DNA of 64,000 bases, from the NCBI GenBank assembly GCA_050294475.1, contig JBNKOE010000024.1:322895-386894 (forward strand), read 5' to 3'. The notes beneath the pieces are model-generated. The model was not told the DNA's origin. It searched no databases and saw nothing but the letters and a program-made list of their open reading frames with translations. This DNA comes from Thalassobellus sp050294475. Lineage in GTDB: Bacteria > Bacteroidota > Bacteroidia > Flavobacteriales > Flavobacteriaceae. The translations under genes were made by a program, and so were the position numbers. Numbering within the stretch: the first letter of the stretch is position 1; each line of letters begins with the position of its first letter. Below are positions 18,190 through 27,772 of this stretch, piece by piece.

Positions 18190-18411
18190 TTGGTTTTTTT
18201 CCTCATTTCTTATCATACTTTTAGTCAAATTCAAACTTTCAAATTGCGAGTATTAAAACTAATAAACGGACTATTTAAAAATGCCCAAGATATTGAAATG
18301 AAATATATTCTTGAATTAGATTTCGACTGCTTTTTAGTTCCATATTTAATTGAATCTTTCAATTGTACAGGTATTAAAAAATATAATATACTAAGAGTGT
18401 ACAGTTTGTAA
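18190..18411 (+). pseudogene. Remnant of a GH127-type beta-L-arabinofuranosidase gene
   Basis: A 73-codon frame holds the end of a signal peptide (FFLISYHTFSQ) and then about 50 residues that follow the N-terminus of GH127/GH146 (DUF1680) enzymes: KLINGLFKNAQDIEMKYILE, then LDFDCFLVPYLIE, where intact members usually read like KLLxGPFKxAQ...YLLELDxDRLLAPYLxE. Conserved Pro, Arg and Ala positions are altered, and the frame stops after KKYNILRVYSL, while intact enzymes have more than 600 residues. The first ATG falls inside the signal peptide region. I read this as a 5' fragment left by a large deletion, still behind operator 2. The family match is from memory of the motif and was not searched. 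Confidence 0.6.
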
Positions 18412-18487
18412 TCCTAAATATTACTTTAACCAATGACATACCAACACTTCAGTCTTAGGAATTAAGAATTTAAAAAGATTAATAACA

Positions 18488-20053
18488 ATGAAAAAAGCGG
18501 TACTCTTATTATTAGCCAATGTAGTCTTCATTTTAAATATAAGTGCACAAAACAACAACGCTCATAACCCAATTATTTTTGCTGATGTCCCTGATATTTC
18601 CATAATTCGTGTAGACGATACTTATTACATGAGTAGTACTACCATGCACATGAATCCTGGCGTACCCATTATGAAATCTAAAGATTTAGTGAATTGGAAA
18701 CTCATTAGTTATGCATATGAAACTTTAGGAAAAAGTGATGTTCTAGATTTAGAAAATGGAAAAAACACGTACGGAAGAGGTTCTTGGGCGAGCTCTTTAC
18801 GCTATCACAATAACACATTTTATGTAAGTACCTTTTCGCAATCAACTGGTAAAACCTATATTTTTTCTACCAAAGACCCAGAAAAAGAACCTTGGAAAAA
18901 AATAGAATTTCAACCTTCATACCACGACCACACTATCTTTTTTAACGATGACGGAAAAATTTATATGATTTGGGCAGCTGGTAAACTTAACATAGCAGAA
19001 TTAGAAGAAGATCTTTCTGGAGTAAAAAAAGGTACTGAAAAGGTGCTAATAGAAAATGCCAGTGCTCCTGCTGGAGATAACATTATGTTAGGTGCTGAAG
19101 GTTCACAACTTTTCAAAATAAACGGTAAATATTACCTGTTCAATATTACATGGCCAAGAGGTGGTATGCGTACAGTAATTATTCATCGTGCAGATAATAT
19201 TAATGGCCCTTGGGAAGGTCGTATAGGCTTACAAAATTTAGGTGTGGCACAAGGTGGATTAATTGACACACCAGATGGAAGATGGTTTTCATATTTATTT
19301 AGAGATTATGGTGGTGTTGGTCGTATTCCTTATTTAGTTCCTGTTAAATGGGAAGATGGTTGGCCTGTTTTAGGCGAAAATGGCAAAGTACCTGAACATC
19401 TTGATTTACCAGCAAACAAAAGCTTAATTCCTTGTATTGTAAATTCAGATGATTTTAATAGAAATAAAAAAGACAAAGATTTACCTTTAGTTTGGCAATG
19501 GAACCATAATCCAGATAACTCATTATGGTCTGTGAGAGAACGTGAAGGCTTTTTAAGATTAAAAACAGGTAGAATAGATACTAGTTTTGTTCAGGCAAGA
19601 AACACATTAACCCAAAGAACCATTGGTCCAGAAAGTACTGGTTCTACTTTTCTTGATTTATCAAATATGAAAGAAGGTGATTTTGCTGGTCTATGTTTAT
19701 TACAGAAAGAATTTGGTTTAGTGGGAGTTAAATTGGAAAATGGAACTAAAAAAATTGTCATGGTAAGTGCGCCAAAAGGAGAACCCAAAGAATTACAAAG
19801 CATTCCTTTACATCAAGATAAAATTTATTTCAAGGCTGAATGTAATTTTAAAGATAAAATTGATAAAGCTAATTTTTTCTATAGTCTAGATGGGAAATCT
19901 TGGACACCTATTGGAGACACTATAAATATGCCTTACACTTTACCACATTTTATGGGGTACAGATTTGGGTTGTTCAACTATGCCACAAAAAATGTAGGTG
20001 GCTATGTAGATTTTGATTATTTCCATATTACAGATAAAATTTCAAAAGATTAA
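18488..20053 (+). CDS. GH43 (subfamily 12-like) arabinofuranosidase/xylosidase
   Basis: The 521-residue protein has a signal peptide (cleaved near residue 20, NISAQ), a five-bladed GH43 propeller (about 27-320) and a C-terminal concanavalin-like domain (about 325-518, with HNPDNSLWSVREREGFLRLKTG). The catalytic triad is visible: base Asp36 in ADVPDIS, pKa modulator Asp147 in YHDHTIF, acid Glu204 in LGAEGSQLF. It should remove arabinofuranosyl side groups or xylose from arabinoxylan oligosaccharides in the periplasm. It overlaps nothing; the GH3 gene follows by 10 bases from its better start codon. Substrate choice cannot be read from sequence. Confidence 0.9.
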   Translation: MKKAVLLLLANVVFILNISAQNNNAHNPIIFADVPDISIIRVDDTYYMSSTTMHMNPGVPIMKSKDLVNWKLISYAYETLGKSDVLDLENGKNTYGRGSWASSLRYHNNTFYVSTFSQSTGKTYIFSTKDPEKEPWKKIEFQPSYHDHTIFFNDDGKIYMIWAAGKLNIAELEEDLSGVKKGTEKVLIENASAPAGDNIMLGAEGSQLFKINGKYYLFNITWPRGGMRTVIIHRADNINGPWEGRIGLQNLGVAQGGLIDTPDGRWFSYLFRDYGGVGRIPYLVPVKWEDGWPVLGENGKVPEHLDLPANKSLIPCIVNSDDFNRNKKDKDLPLVWQWNHNPDNSLWSVREREGFLRLKTGRIDTSFVQARNTLTQRTIGPESTGSTFLDLSNMKEGDFAGLCLLQKEFGLVGVKLENGTKKIVMVSAPKGEPKELQSIPLHQDKIYFKAECNFKDKIDKANFFYSLDGKSWTPIGDTINMPYTLPHFMGYRFGLFNYATKNVGGYVDFDYFHITDKISKD

Positions 20054-20063
20054 AACATATAAT

Positions 20064-22688
20064 ATGAGTTCCCTACCAATTAAAAACTATTATAAAAAGT
20101 GCTTATTACTAATATTTTGCTTAATTATTGTTGGGTGCTCAAATGGACAAGAATTCCCATTTCAAAATCCTAAATTAAGTTCGGAAGAACGTGCTAAAGA
20201 TTTAATTTCTCGATTAACACTTGAAGAAAAAGCTACTTTGATGTGCGACCAATCGGATGCCATTCCGCGTTTAGGTATTAAAAAATTCAATTGGTGGAGT
20301 GAAGCATTACATGGTTATGCAAATAACGACAATGTTACTGTTTTTCCTGAACCTATTGGTATGGCAGCTTCTTTTGATGATGAGTTAGTATATCACATTT
20401 TTGACGCAATTTCTGATGAGGCTCGTGCTAAATATAATCAATGGATAAAGGAAGGTAACGAAAATAAACGCTTCTTAAGTTTATCTGTTTGGACACCAAA
20501 TGTGAATATTTTTCGTGATCCACGTTGGGGAAGAGGGCAAGAAACTTATGGAGAAGATCCATATTTAACCTCAAAAATGGGGATTTCGGTTGTAAAAGGT
20601 TTACAAGGTCCAGAAGATGCCAAATACCGAAAACTGTTGGCTTGTGCAAAACACTACGCTGTTCATTCTGGACCAGAATGGAGCCGACATGAGCTAAATT
20701 TAAATGATGTGAATCCTCGAGAATTATACGAAACGTATTTGCCTGCATTTAAATCATTAGTACAAGATGCCAATGTGCGACAAGTCATGTGTGCCTACCA
20801 ACGTTTAGATGATGAACCTTGTTGTGGTAATACCAGATTATTACAACGTATTTTAAGAGATGAATGGGGTTACAATTACATGGTGGTATCCGACTGCGGA
20901 GCTGTTACAGATTTTTTTACGTCTCACAAAGTTTCATCTGATGCAAAACATGCTGCAGCTAAAGCGGTATTGTCTGGAACCGATGTGGAATGTGTTTGGG
21001 AAAATTATCCATATAAAACCTTACCAGAGGCTGTAAAAAATGACTTATTAAAAGAAGAAGATGTCAATAAAAGTTTAGAGCGCGTTTTAATTGGTCGTTT
21101 TGATTTGGGTGAAATGGATGATGATACCCTAGTGCCATGGACTCAAATTCCACCATCAATTCTTAATAACGAAAAGCATAGGCAACTTGCTTTAGAAATG
21201 GCACAAAAATCAATGACACTTTTACAAAACAAAAACAATATTTTGCCATTAAATAAAGATGTAAGTAAACTTGCTGTGATAGGTCCTAATGCAGATGATG
21301 AGCCTATGCTTTGGGGAAATTATAATGGCACACCAATGAGAACCATTACTATTTTAGATGGTATTAAATCTAAAATTTCAGAAAAAAATATTGTTTACGA
21401 TAAAGCTTGCGATTTAGTAGAAGACAAAGTAACTACAACTTATATTCCACAAACTATGTTCGATGGACAAAAAGGGTTTAAAGCAACCTATTGGAACACA
21501 TCTGATAGAACAGGAGATATTATTGCAACTACTCAAATTACAAACCCTTTAAAACTTACTACCGCTGGACAGCATGAATTTGCTCCAGGAGTTAAACTAG
21601 AAGGTTTCTCTGCTAAATATGAAACTAGTTTTACAGCTAAAAAAGAAGACACATTGGTTTTTAAAACTGGAGCTACTGGTGCTTTTGAACTTTTAGTAAA
21701 TGGGAAATCCTTAAGCAAATATGCTAATTGGAGAACATTACCTAGCAGAATTCCTTTTGCTGTAGAAACTGGTAAAACTTATAAAATTGAAATTCTCTAT
21801 GCTCAATCAAACAATTGGCAAGCAAACCTTGAATTTGATTTTGGAAAAGAATATGATGTTGATTTTAGCAATTTATTAAATAAATTAAAAAGCATTGATA
21901 CTGTAGTGTTTGTTGGCGGACTTTCAACATTGCTTGAAGGTGAAGAAATGCCAGTATCTTATCCTGGATTTAAAGGAGGAGACAGAACCAATATAGAACT
22001 TCCTAGTATACAAAAAAGGTGTTTAAAAGCATTAAAAGATGCTGGAAAAAAAGTCGTTTTTGTTAACTGTTCTGGTTCTGCTATTGCTTTATCAGATGAA
22101 ACTAAAAGTTGTGATGCCATTCTTCAAGCTTGGTATGGTGGTGAATCTGGTGGACAAGCCGTTGCTGATGTCCTTTTTGGCGATTACAATCCATCTGGAA
22201 AATTACCAATTTCATTTTACAAAAATTCAGATAGATTAGGGGATTTTGAAGACTATTCAATGAAAGGTCGTACTTATCGCTATACTACAGATGTTTTGTT
22301 TCCTTTTGGCTTTGGTTTAAGTTATACCAATTTCAATATTGGCAATGCTAAATTCAACAAAACAGCAATTAAAAATGATGAAAGCATTCAACTAAATATT
22401 CCAGTAACCAACACTGGTGATTTTGATGGAACCGAAATTGTACAAGTTTATGTTCGCAAATTAAATGATACAGAAGATGCACCTCTAAAAACATTAAAAG
22501 GCTTTAAACGTGTAAAAGTAAAAGCTGGTGAAACTAAAAATGCTATTGTTGATTTACCATCAACTGCATTTGAATTTTATGATTGGAATACCATGGGCAT
22601 GAATGTAACATCAGGTGAATATGAGATTTATTATGGAAACAGCTCTGATGCTAAAGATTTAAAAATGACTAAAATTATTATTCAATAA
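20064..22688 (+). CDS. GH3 beta-xylosidase/glucosidase with PA14 insert
   Basis: The 874-residue product from the ATG at 20064 is a lipoprotein (lipobox ending IIVGC, Cys25). The GH3 N-terminal barrel shows the nucleophile Asp about 277 in VVSDCGAV, plus CAKHYAVHSGPE. The C-terminal alpha/beta domain is interrupted by a PA14 domain (about 455-590, KGFKATYWNTSDRTGD) and followed by a fibronectin-III-like end. Its role is to release terminal xylose or glucose from oligosaccharides. The frame is open back to 20013, which would overlap the GH43 gene by 41 bases and place 17 odd residues before the signal; 20064 is the better start. Its motifs (GECSNGQEFPF-type start, SEALHGYA) fit xylan-locus beta-xylosidases. 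Confidence 0.9.
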   Translation: MSSLPIKNYYKKCLLLIFCLIIVGCSNGQEFPFQNPKLSSEERAKDLISRLTLEEKATLMCDQSDAIPRLGIKKFNWWSEALHGYANNDNVTVFPEPIGMAASFDDELVYHIFDAISDEARAKYNQWIKEGNENKRFLSLSVWTPNVNIFRDPRWGRGQETYGEDPYLTSKMGISVVKGLQGPEDAKYRKLLACAKHYAVHSGPEWSRHELNLNDVNPRELYETYLPAFKSLVQDANVRQVMCAYQRLDDEPCCGNTRLLQRILRDEWGYNYMVVSDCGAVTDFFTSHKVSSDAKHAAAKAVLSGTDVECVWENYPYKTLPEAVKNDLLKEEDVNKSLERVLIGRFDLGEMDDDTLVPWTQIPPSILNNEKHRQLALEMAQKSMTLLQNKNNILPLNKDVSKLAVIGPNADDEPMLWGNYNGTPMRTITILDGIKSKISEKNIVYDKACDLVEDKVTTTYIPQTMFDGQKGFKATYWNTSDRTGDIIATTQITNPLKLTTAGQHEFAPGVKLEGFSAKYETSFTAKKEDTLVFKTGATGAFELLVNGKSLSKYANWRTLPSRIPFAVETGKTYKIEILYAQSNNWQANLEFDFGKEYDVDFSNLLNKLKSIDTVVFVGGLSTLLEGEEMPVSYPGFKGGDRTNIELPSIQKRCLKALKDAGKKVVFVNCSGSAIALSDETKSCDAILQAWYGGESGGQAVADVLFGDYNPSGKLPISFYKNSDRLGDFEDYSMKGRTYRYTTDVLFPFGFGLSYTNFNIGNAKFNKTAIKNDESIQLNIPVTNTGDFDGTEIVQVYVRKLNDTEDAPLKTLKGFKRVKVKAGETKNAIVDLPSTAFEFYDWNTMGMNVTSGEYEIYYGNSSDAKDLKMTKIIIQ

Positions 22689-22711
22689 ACTACTGAACTA
22701 AATTTAAAAAA

Positions 22712-24640
22712 ATGAAAACACTAATTGTTATATGCTGCTTATTAATTTCAACAACAGTTGTCTCACAAAATGCAGAAATATTAAGTCCTGATGGAAAACT
22801 AAAACTAAAAGCTTCCATAGAAAATGGCAAACCCTTCTATTCAGTTACATATAACGATAAGACCATACTTAAAAATTCACCTTTAGGGCTTGTAACCAAT
22901 GAAGGTTCCTTTGTTGACAACATGAGTTTTGTAGAATCGAACAATGGAAAAGTAGACAGACATTACATGCAAGAGAAAATCAAGCAATCTTCTATAAGCT
23001 ACAAAGCTAATAGCCTAAAATTTACTATGGCCAATGCCGATAAAAAACAGCTAACCATTTTATTTCAAGTAAGCAACAACGACATTGCTTTTAGGTACGA
23101 ACTGCCTGTTTGGGGCAAAACCATGGCCTGTGTGGTAGAAAAAGAAGTAACAGGTTTTAGATTTCCTTCTTTTACTACTTCGTTTTTGTCAAGCATGATG
23201 AAACCAATGACTGGTTTTGCTAGAACTGCCCCAAGTTATGAAAGTGGATACACCTCTGATTCTCCTATAGAAACCAATACAGCCGAGTATGGTTATGTCT
23301 TTCCAGGGCTTTTCCATGTTGGTAATAACGGGTGGGCATTGGTGTCGGAAACAGGTGTTTCCAGTCTGTACTGCGGTTCTCATTTAAGTGAGTATAACGA
23401 TGGTGTTTATACATTAGCCTATCCAGACCAAAACAATAACAATGGTTTTGGCAGTACAGGTGCCCAAGTGGGTTTACCAGGTATAACGCCTTGGCGAACA
23501 ATAAGCGTTGGAGAAACCCTAAAACCTATTGTAGAAACTACCATTCCTTTTGATGTTGTAGAACCTCTTTATAATGCCTCTCAAGATTATAAATACGGTC
23601 GGGGTTCTTGGAGTTGGCTCGTTTGGCAAGACAATAGTATGAATTATGAAGACCAAGTAAAATATATTGACTTGGCAGCTGCTATGAATCTAGAATACAT
23701 TTTAATTGATGCTTGGTGGGATAAGAATATTGGTTATGATAGAATGGAAGAACTCATCCAATACGCAAAATCTAAAGGTGTGAATGTTTTTCTTTGGTAC
23801 AATTCCAACGGTATTGTTAACGATGCTTTCCAAACTCCAAGAAATAAAATGAATACATCCATCGCCAGAAAGAAAGAAATGAAATGGCTCAAAAAAGTAG
23901 GTGTAAAAGGTTTAAAAGTAGACTTCTTTGGTGGCGATAAACAAGAAACCATGCGCTTGTATGAAGACATCCTTTCGGATGCTAACGATTATGGTTTGAT
24001 GGTCATTTTCCATGGTGCTACGATTCCAAGAGGTTGGGAACGCATGTACCCTAATTTTGTAGGTAGTGAAGCTGTACTGGCATCAGAAATGCTTATCTTT
24101 TCACAGGACGTTAGAAACAAAGAATCATTTTACGCTTCCTTACATCCTTTTATCCGTAACTCGGTGGCAAGCATGGAGTTTGGTGGCGTTTTGTTAAATA
24201 ATTTCTTGAACAAGGGCAATACCAAAGGGCAAAAACGTTTAACGAGCAATATATTCCAATTGGCTACTAGTGTTCTTTTTCAAAACCCAATTCAAATGTT
24301 TGGTCTTACTCCTAACAATCTGGAAGATACCCCAAAATACCAGTTGGATTTTTTAAGGTATGTACCAACCACTTGGGACGAAACTGTATTTATCGATGGC
24401 TATCCTGGGAAATATGTGATTTTGGCGCGTCGCCATGGAAACACATGGTATGTGGCTGGGGTTAATGCCCAAAAAGAGTCACTTAACATGAAAGTAAAGC
24501 TTCCAATGATTCCTGCTAGTGACTATTTGCAGCTTTACAAAGACGGAAACAGTCAAGGCATTGAGACAGTTAAACTTAATAAAAATCAAGAAATTACATT
24601 AGAAATTCCTAGTAACGGCGGTATTGTAATTGTAAATTAA
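22712..24640 (+). CDS. GH97 retaining-type alpha-glycosidase
   Basis: The 642-residue protein has a signal peptide (to about residue 18), an N-terminal beta-sandwich domain (about 20-280), a catalytic barrel (about 285-560) and a C-terminal beta domain, the full GH97 plan. The segment GVKGLKVDFFGGDKQ puts an Asp (about 404) at the nucleophile place, as in the retaining alpha-galactosidase branch (BtGH97b) rather than the inverting SusB branch. In this locus it could remove alpha-galactose or an alpha/beta-L-arabinopyranose-like cap from complex xylan. Hand counts on sampled lines suggest the middle of the gene is richer in G+C (often near 45%) than its neighbours. Its stop is one base before the next start. 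Confidence 0.88.
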   Translation: MKTLIVICCLLISTTVVSQNAEILSPDGKLKLKASIENGKPFYSVTYNDKTILKNSPLGLVTNEGSFVDNMSFVESNNGKVDRHYMQEKIKQSSISYKANSLKFTMANADKKQLTILFQVSNNDIAFRYELPVWGKTMACVVEKEVTGFRFPSFTTSFLSSMMKPMTGFARTAPSYESGYTSDSPIETNTAEYGYVFPGLFHVGNNGWALVSETGVSSLYCGSHLSEYNDGVYTLAYPDQNNNNGFGSTGAQVGLPGITPWRTISVGETLKPIVETTIPFDVVEPLYNASQDYKYGRGSWSWLVWQDNSMNYEDQVKYIDLAAAMNLEYILIDAWWDKNIGYDRMEELIQYAKSKGVNVFLWYNSNGIVNDAFQTPRNKMNTSIARKKEMKWLKKVGVKGLKVDFFGGDKQETMRLYEDILSDANDYGLMVIFHGATIPRGWERMYPNFVGSEAVLASEMLIFSQDVRNKESFYASLHPFIRNSVASMEFGGVLLNNFLNKGNTKGQKRLTSNIFQLATSVLFQNPIQMFGLTPNNLEDTPKYQLDFLRYVPTTWDETVFIDGYPGKYVILARRHGNTWYVAGVNAQKESLNMKVKLPMIPASDYLQLYKDGNSQGIETVKLNKNQEITLEIPSNGGIVIVN

Positions 24641-24641
24641 A

Positions 24642-25988
24642 ATGAAAAATATTAAAAAACATCTAAACGGACTATTGTTAATTTGCGCAATCGGTTGTTC
24701 TTTTAGGCAAAATCCAATCATTACAAATCAATTTACTGCAGACCCTTCCGCTAGAGTTTTTGGAGATAGAATCTATGTGTTTCCGTCCCACGATATTTTA
24801 GCTACTAAAGATAGAGGTCGTGAAGGTTGGTTTTGTATGGAAGATTATCATGTGTTTTCTTCTGAAAATTTAACCGATTGGAAAGATCATGGAGTTATTG
24901 TTACTCAAAATAAAGTGCCTTGGGTAAAACCAAACAGCTATAGCATGTGGGCGCCAGATTGTATTGAAAAAGACGGAAAATATTATTTTTACTTTCCTTC
25001 AATTGCTAAAAATACACTAAATAATGGTAGAGGATTTACCATTGGTGTGGCGATAGCCGATAAACCAGAAGGATCTTATATCCCAGAGTCACTTCCAATA
25101 AAAGGTGTAAAAGGTATAGACCCAAATGTATTTATTGATAAAAATGGACAAGCTTTCCTCTATTGGTCTCAAGGGAATATATTCGTAGCAAAGCTTAAGG
25201 ATAATATGGTTGAATTAGATTCTGAAATAATAACCATTAATAATTTACCAGTAAAAGGACTTAAAGAAGGACCTTACGTTTTTGAAAGAAATGGAGTTTA
25301 TTATTTAACATATCCACATGTTGAAAATAAAACGGAACGCTTAGAATATGCCATTTCAGATAATCCTTTAGGACCATTTAAAGTGACTGGTGTTATAATG
25401 GACGAGTCTCCAACTGGCTGTTGGACCAATCATCAATCTATAATCAATTTTAAAAATCAGTGGTATCTATTTTATCACCATAACGATTATTCTCCAAACT
25501 TTGATAAAGCACGTTCTATTAGAGCAGACAAACTATTATTCAATCCAGATGGTACTATTCAAAAAGTAACACCAACGTTAAGAGGTATAGGCATTTCTAA
25601 AGCCACTAATAAAATTGAAATTGATAGATATAGTGAATTAAGCGAGCAAGGAGCGTCAATCGCTTTTATAGATACAACAAACACTTTTAAAGGTTGGAAA
25701 ACTGTTTTTAATAAACAAAATGCTTGGACACAATACAATGATGTTGATTTTGATAAAAAAACTATTAAACAGTTAAAAATAAAAGCAAAATCGAGTAAAG
25801 AAGGTATAGTTAAAGTTACCACAGAAAGTGTTTCAGGCAAAATTATAGCTGAAATTACAATTCCTAAGAGTGAAGATTGGACAGAAATCACCACAAAAAT
25901 AAAGACTAAATCTAAGGGAATAAAAAATCTGTTTATACAATCTAAAACAGATAACCCAATAGAAATTGACTGGATAACATTTGAATAA
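24642..25988 (+). CDS. GH43 lipoprotein with C-terminal CBM6-like domain
   Basis: The 448-residue protein has a lipobox LLICAIGC (Cys19), a GH43 propeller (about 24-305) with base Asp34 in TADPSARVF, modulator Asp in KGIDPNVFID and acid Glu in LKEGPYVFERNGVYYL, and a C-terminal beta-sandwich (about 310-448, ending DNPIEIDWITFE) of CBM6 type. Such GH43-CBM6 enzymes remove arabinose from xylan or act as xylosidases. The start is one base after the GH97 stop, so translation is likely coupled. The lipobox codons contain a perfect operator core (24687-24698). A cytoplasmic GH43 paralogue at 39.8 kb shares the TADPSA.VF and SIDP signatures. Confidence 0.87.
   Translation: MKNIKKHLNGLLLICAIGCSFRQNPIITNQFTADPSARVFGDRIYVFPSHDILATKDRGREGWFCMEDYHVFSSENLTDWKDHGVIVTQNKVPWVKPNSYSMWAPDCIEKDGKYYFYFPSIAKNTLNNGRGFTIGVAIADKPEGSYIPESLPIKGVKGIDPNVFIDKNGQAFLYWSQGNIFVAKLKDNMVELDSEIITINNLPVKGLKEGPYVFERNGVYYLTYPHVENKTERLEYAISDNPLGPFKVTGVIMDESPTGCWTNHQSIINFKNQWYLFYHHNDYSPNFDKARSIRADKLLFNPDGTIQKVTPTLRGIGISKATNKIEIDRYSELSEQGASIAFIDTTNTFKGWKTVFNKQNAWTQYNDVDFDKKTIKQLKIKAKSSKEGIVKVTTESVSGKIIAEITIPKSEDWTEITTKIKTKSKGIKNLFIQSKTDNPIEIDWITFE
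24687..24698. promoter_or_regulatory. Operator-like site 3, inside GH43 lipobox codons
   Basis: GCAATCGGTTGT matches the eight-site consensus without mismatch but is inside a coding sequence, encoding Ala-Ile-Gly-Cys of the lipobox. The coding constraint (GCN-ATH-GGN-TGY) could produce it by chance; a roadblock or loop-forming auxiliary operator is the alternative. Confidence 0.4.
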
Positions 25989-26015
25989 TAAACTTAAAAA
26001 CAAATAAACATAACA

Positions 26016-27749
26016 ATGAAAAACAAACAATTTATAGTGTGGTGCATAACTTTATTACTTGCTTTTACAGCAGTAAATGCACAATCAAAAAAAGATAAAA
26101 ACGCCCCTATATTTTCTAACTTCGTGTATGAGGGTAAGGATCAAGTTTATAAAGATAATCCATTAAAAGAAAACGAATTTTATACACCAATATTACAAGG
26201 GTGTTATCCAGATCCTGCAATAACAAGAAAAGGCGATGATTATTACATGGTTTGTTCATCGTTTGCTATGTTTCCAGGTGTGCCTATTTTCCATTCAAAA
26301 GATTTGGTTAACTGGACCGATTTAGGTGGTATTTTAGATGATATAAACGAATTCAATCCTCACGATACAGGTATTAGTGGAGGCGTGTATGCTCCAGGTA
26401 TTACTTATAACCCACATAATGATACATTCTATATGATTGTAACTGCTTTTTCTGGAGGTTTAGGAAATATAATTGTAAAGACTAAAGACCCTAAAAAAGG
26501 TTGGGGTAGCCCAATAAAACTAGATTTTGGAGGTATAGACCCATCTATTTTCTTTGATGATGACGGAAAGGGTTACATAGTACATAATGATGCACCAGAC
26601 AAAGGGAAAGAATTATACAATGGACACCGTGTTATTAAAGTTTGGGAATACGATGTTGAAAATGATAAAGTAATTCCGGGAACCGATAAAATTATTGTTA
26701 ATGGTGGTGTTGATTTGTCAAAGAAACCAATTTGGATTGAAGCTCCTCACCTTTATAAAAAAGGCGGTAGTTATTATTTAATGTGTGCTGAAGGTGGTAC
26801 AGGAGGTTGGCATAGTGAAGTGATTTTTAAAAGTGATAGTCCAAAAGGACCGTTCATTCCAGCACCAAGCAATCCTATTTTAACACAAAGATATTTTGCT
26901 AAAGATCGTAAAAATAAAGTAGATTGGGCAGGACATGCCGATTTAGTAAAAGGACCTAACGACCAATACTATGGTGTGTTTTTAGCAGTACGTCCAAATG
27001 AAGAAGATAGAGTAAACACAGGAAGAGAAACCTTTATTTTACCAGTAGATTGGTCTGGAGAGTTTCCAGTTTTTGAAAACGGATTAATCCCTCTTGAGCC
27101 TAAATTAGAAATGCCAAGAGGTGTTAAAAATAATACTGGAAAGAATGGCTTTTTTCCTAATGGAAACTTCACTTTTAAAGATGATTTTTCAGCAGATAAA
27201 TTAGACTATCGTTGGATTGGTTTAAGAGGATCTCGTGAAGCATTTATTGAGAAAGCTAAAAATGGATTAAAAATCACACCTTTAAATACTAATATTAAAG
27301 AAGTTAGGCCAACTTCTACATTGTTTTACAGGCAAATGCACAAAACGTTCACATTTACAACAACTTTAAATTACAAACCAAAATCTACAACCGATTTAGC
27401 GGGTGTTGTAGCGTTACAAAATGAAGGTTCCAACTACGTATTTGGTCTAACTAAAAAAAATAAAGATTACTATTTAGTATTACAAAAGAATATTTGGCCT
27501 AGGCGAAGAGGAGAAATCATCTCTGAAGTTTTAGCAAGTACTAAAATTAATGTAAAAGAACCAATAATACTTCAAATAAAAGCAAATGGAGACAAATATG
27601 AATTTAACTATTCAATAAATGGAACCGATTTTGTAAATGTAGGTGGCGTTGTTTCTGGTGATATTCTATCTACAGATGTTGCAGGTGGTTTTACAGGAAC
27701 TTTATTAGGTCTTTATGCTACTTCAGCAAATGATGCGGTACCTGAATAA
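26016..27749 (+). CDS. GH43 beta-xylosidase/arabinofuranosidase with C-terminal domain
   Basis: The 577-residue protein has a signal peptide (cleaved near residue 22, AVNAQ), a GH43 propeller (about 50-365) with base Asp in GCYPDPAITRKGDDYYM, modulator Asp in GGIDPSIFFDDDGKGY, and acid Glu in WIEAPHLYKKGGSYYLM, then a beta-xylosidase-type C-terminal sandwich (about 385-575). This plan is typical of GH43 subfamily 1 beta-xylosidases in xylan loci. It follows the GH43-CBM6 gene by 27 bases in the same direction and is followed by the esterase after 23 bases. Exact specificity is inferred. Confidence 0.9.
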   Translation: MKNKQFIVWCITLLLAFTAVNAQSKKDKNAPIFSNFVYEGKDQVYKDNPLKENEFYTPILQGCYPDPAITRKGDDYYMVCSSFAMFPGVPIFHSKDLVNWTDLGGILDDINEFNPHDTGISGGVYAPGITYNPHNDTFYMIVTAFSGGLGNIIVKTKDPKKGWGSPIKLDFGGIDPSIFFDDDGKGYIVHNDAPDKGKELYNGHRVIKVWEYDVENDKVIPGTDKIIVNGGVDLSKKPIWIEAPHLYKKGGSYYLMCAEGGTGGWHSEVIFKSDSPKGPFIPAPSNPILTQRYFAKDRKNKVDWAGHADLVKGPNDQYYGVFLAVRPNEEDRVNTGRETFILPVDWSGEFPVFENGLIPLEPKLEMPRGVKNNTGKNGFFPNGNFTFKDDFSADKLDYRWIGLRGSREAFIEKAKNGLKITPLNTNIKEVRPTSTLFYRQMHKTFTFTTTLNYKPKSTTDLAGVVALQNEGSNYVFGLTKKNKDYYLVLQKNIWPRRRGEIISEVLASTKINVKEPIILQIKANGDKYEFNYSINGTDFVNVGGVVSGDILSTDVAGGFTGTLLGLYATSANDAVPE

Positions 27750-27772
27750 AAAACAATTAAAATAAATAAATT

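Noticed and set aside
24872..24881. TAACCGATTG in the GH43-CBM6 gene, one mismatch to the operator core
   Set aside because: It lies in codons for Leu-Thr-Asp-Trp, a common GH43 motif, and does not match exactly.
27388..27397. CAACCGATTT in the GH43 gene at 26-27.7 kb
   Set aside because: One mismatch and deep in coding sequence far from any start.
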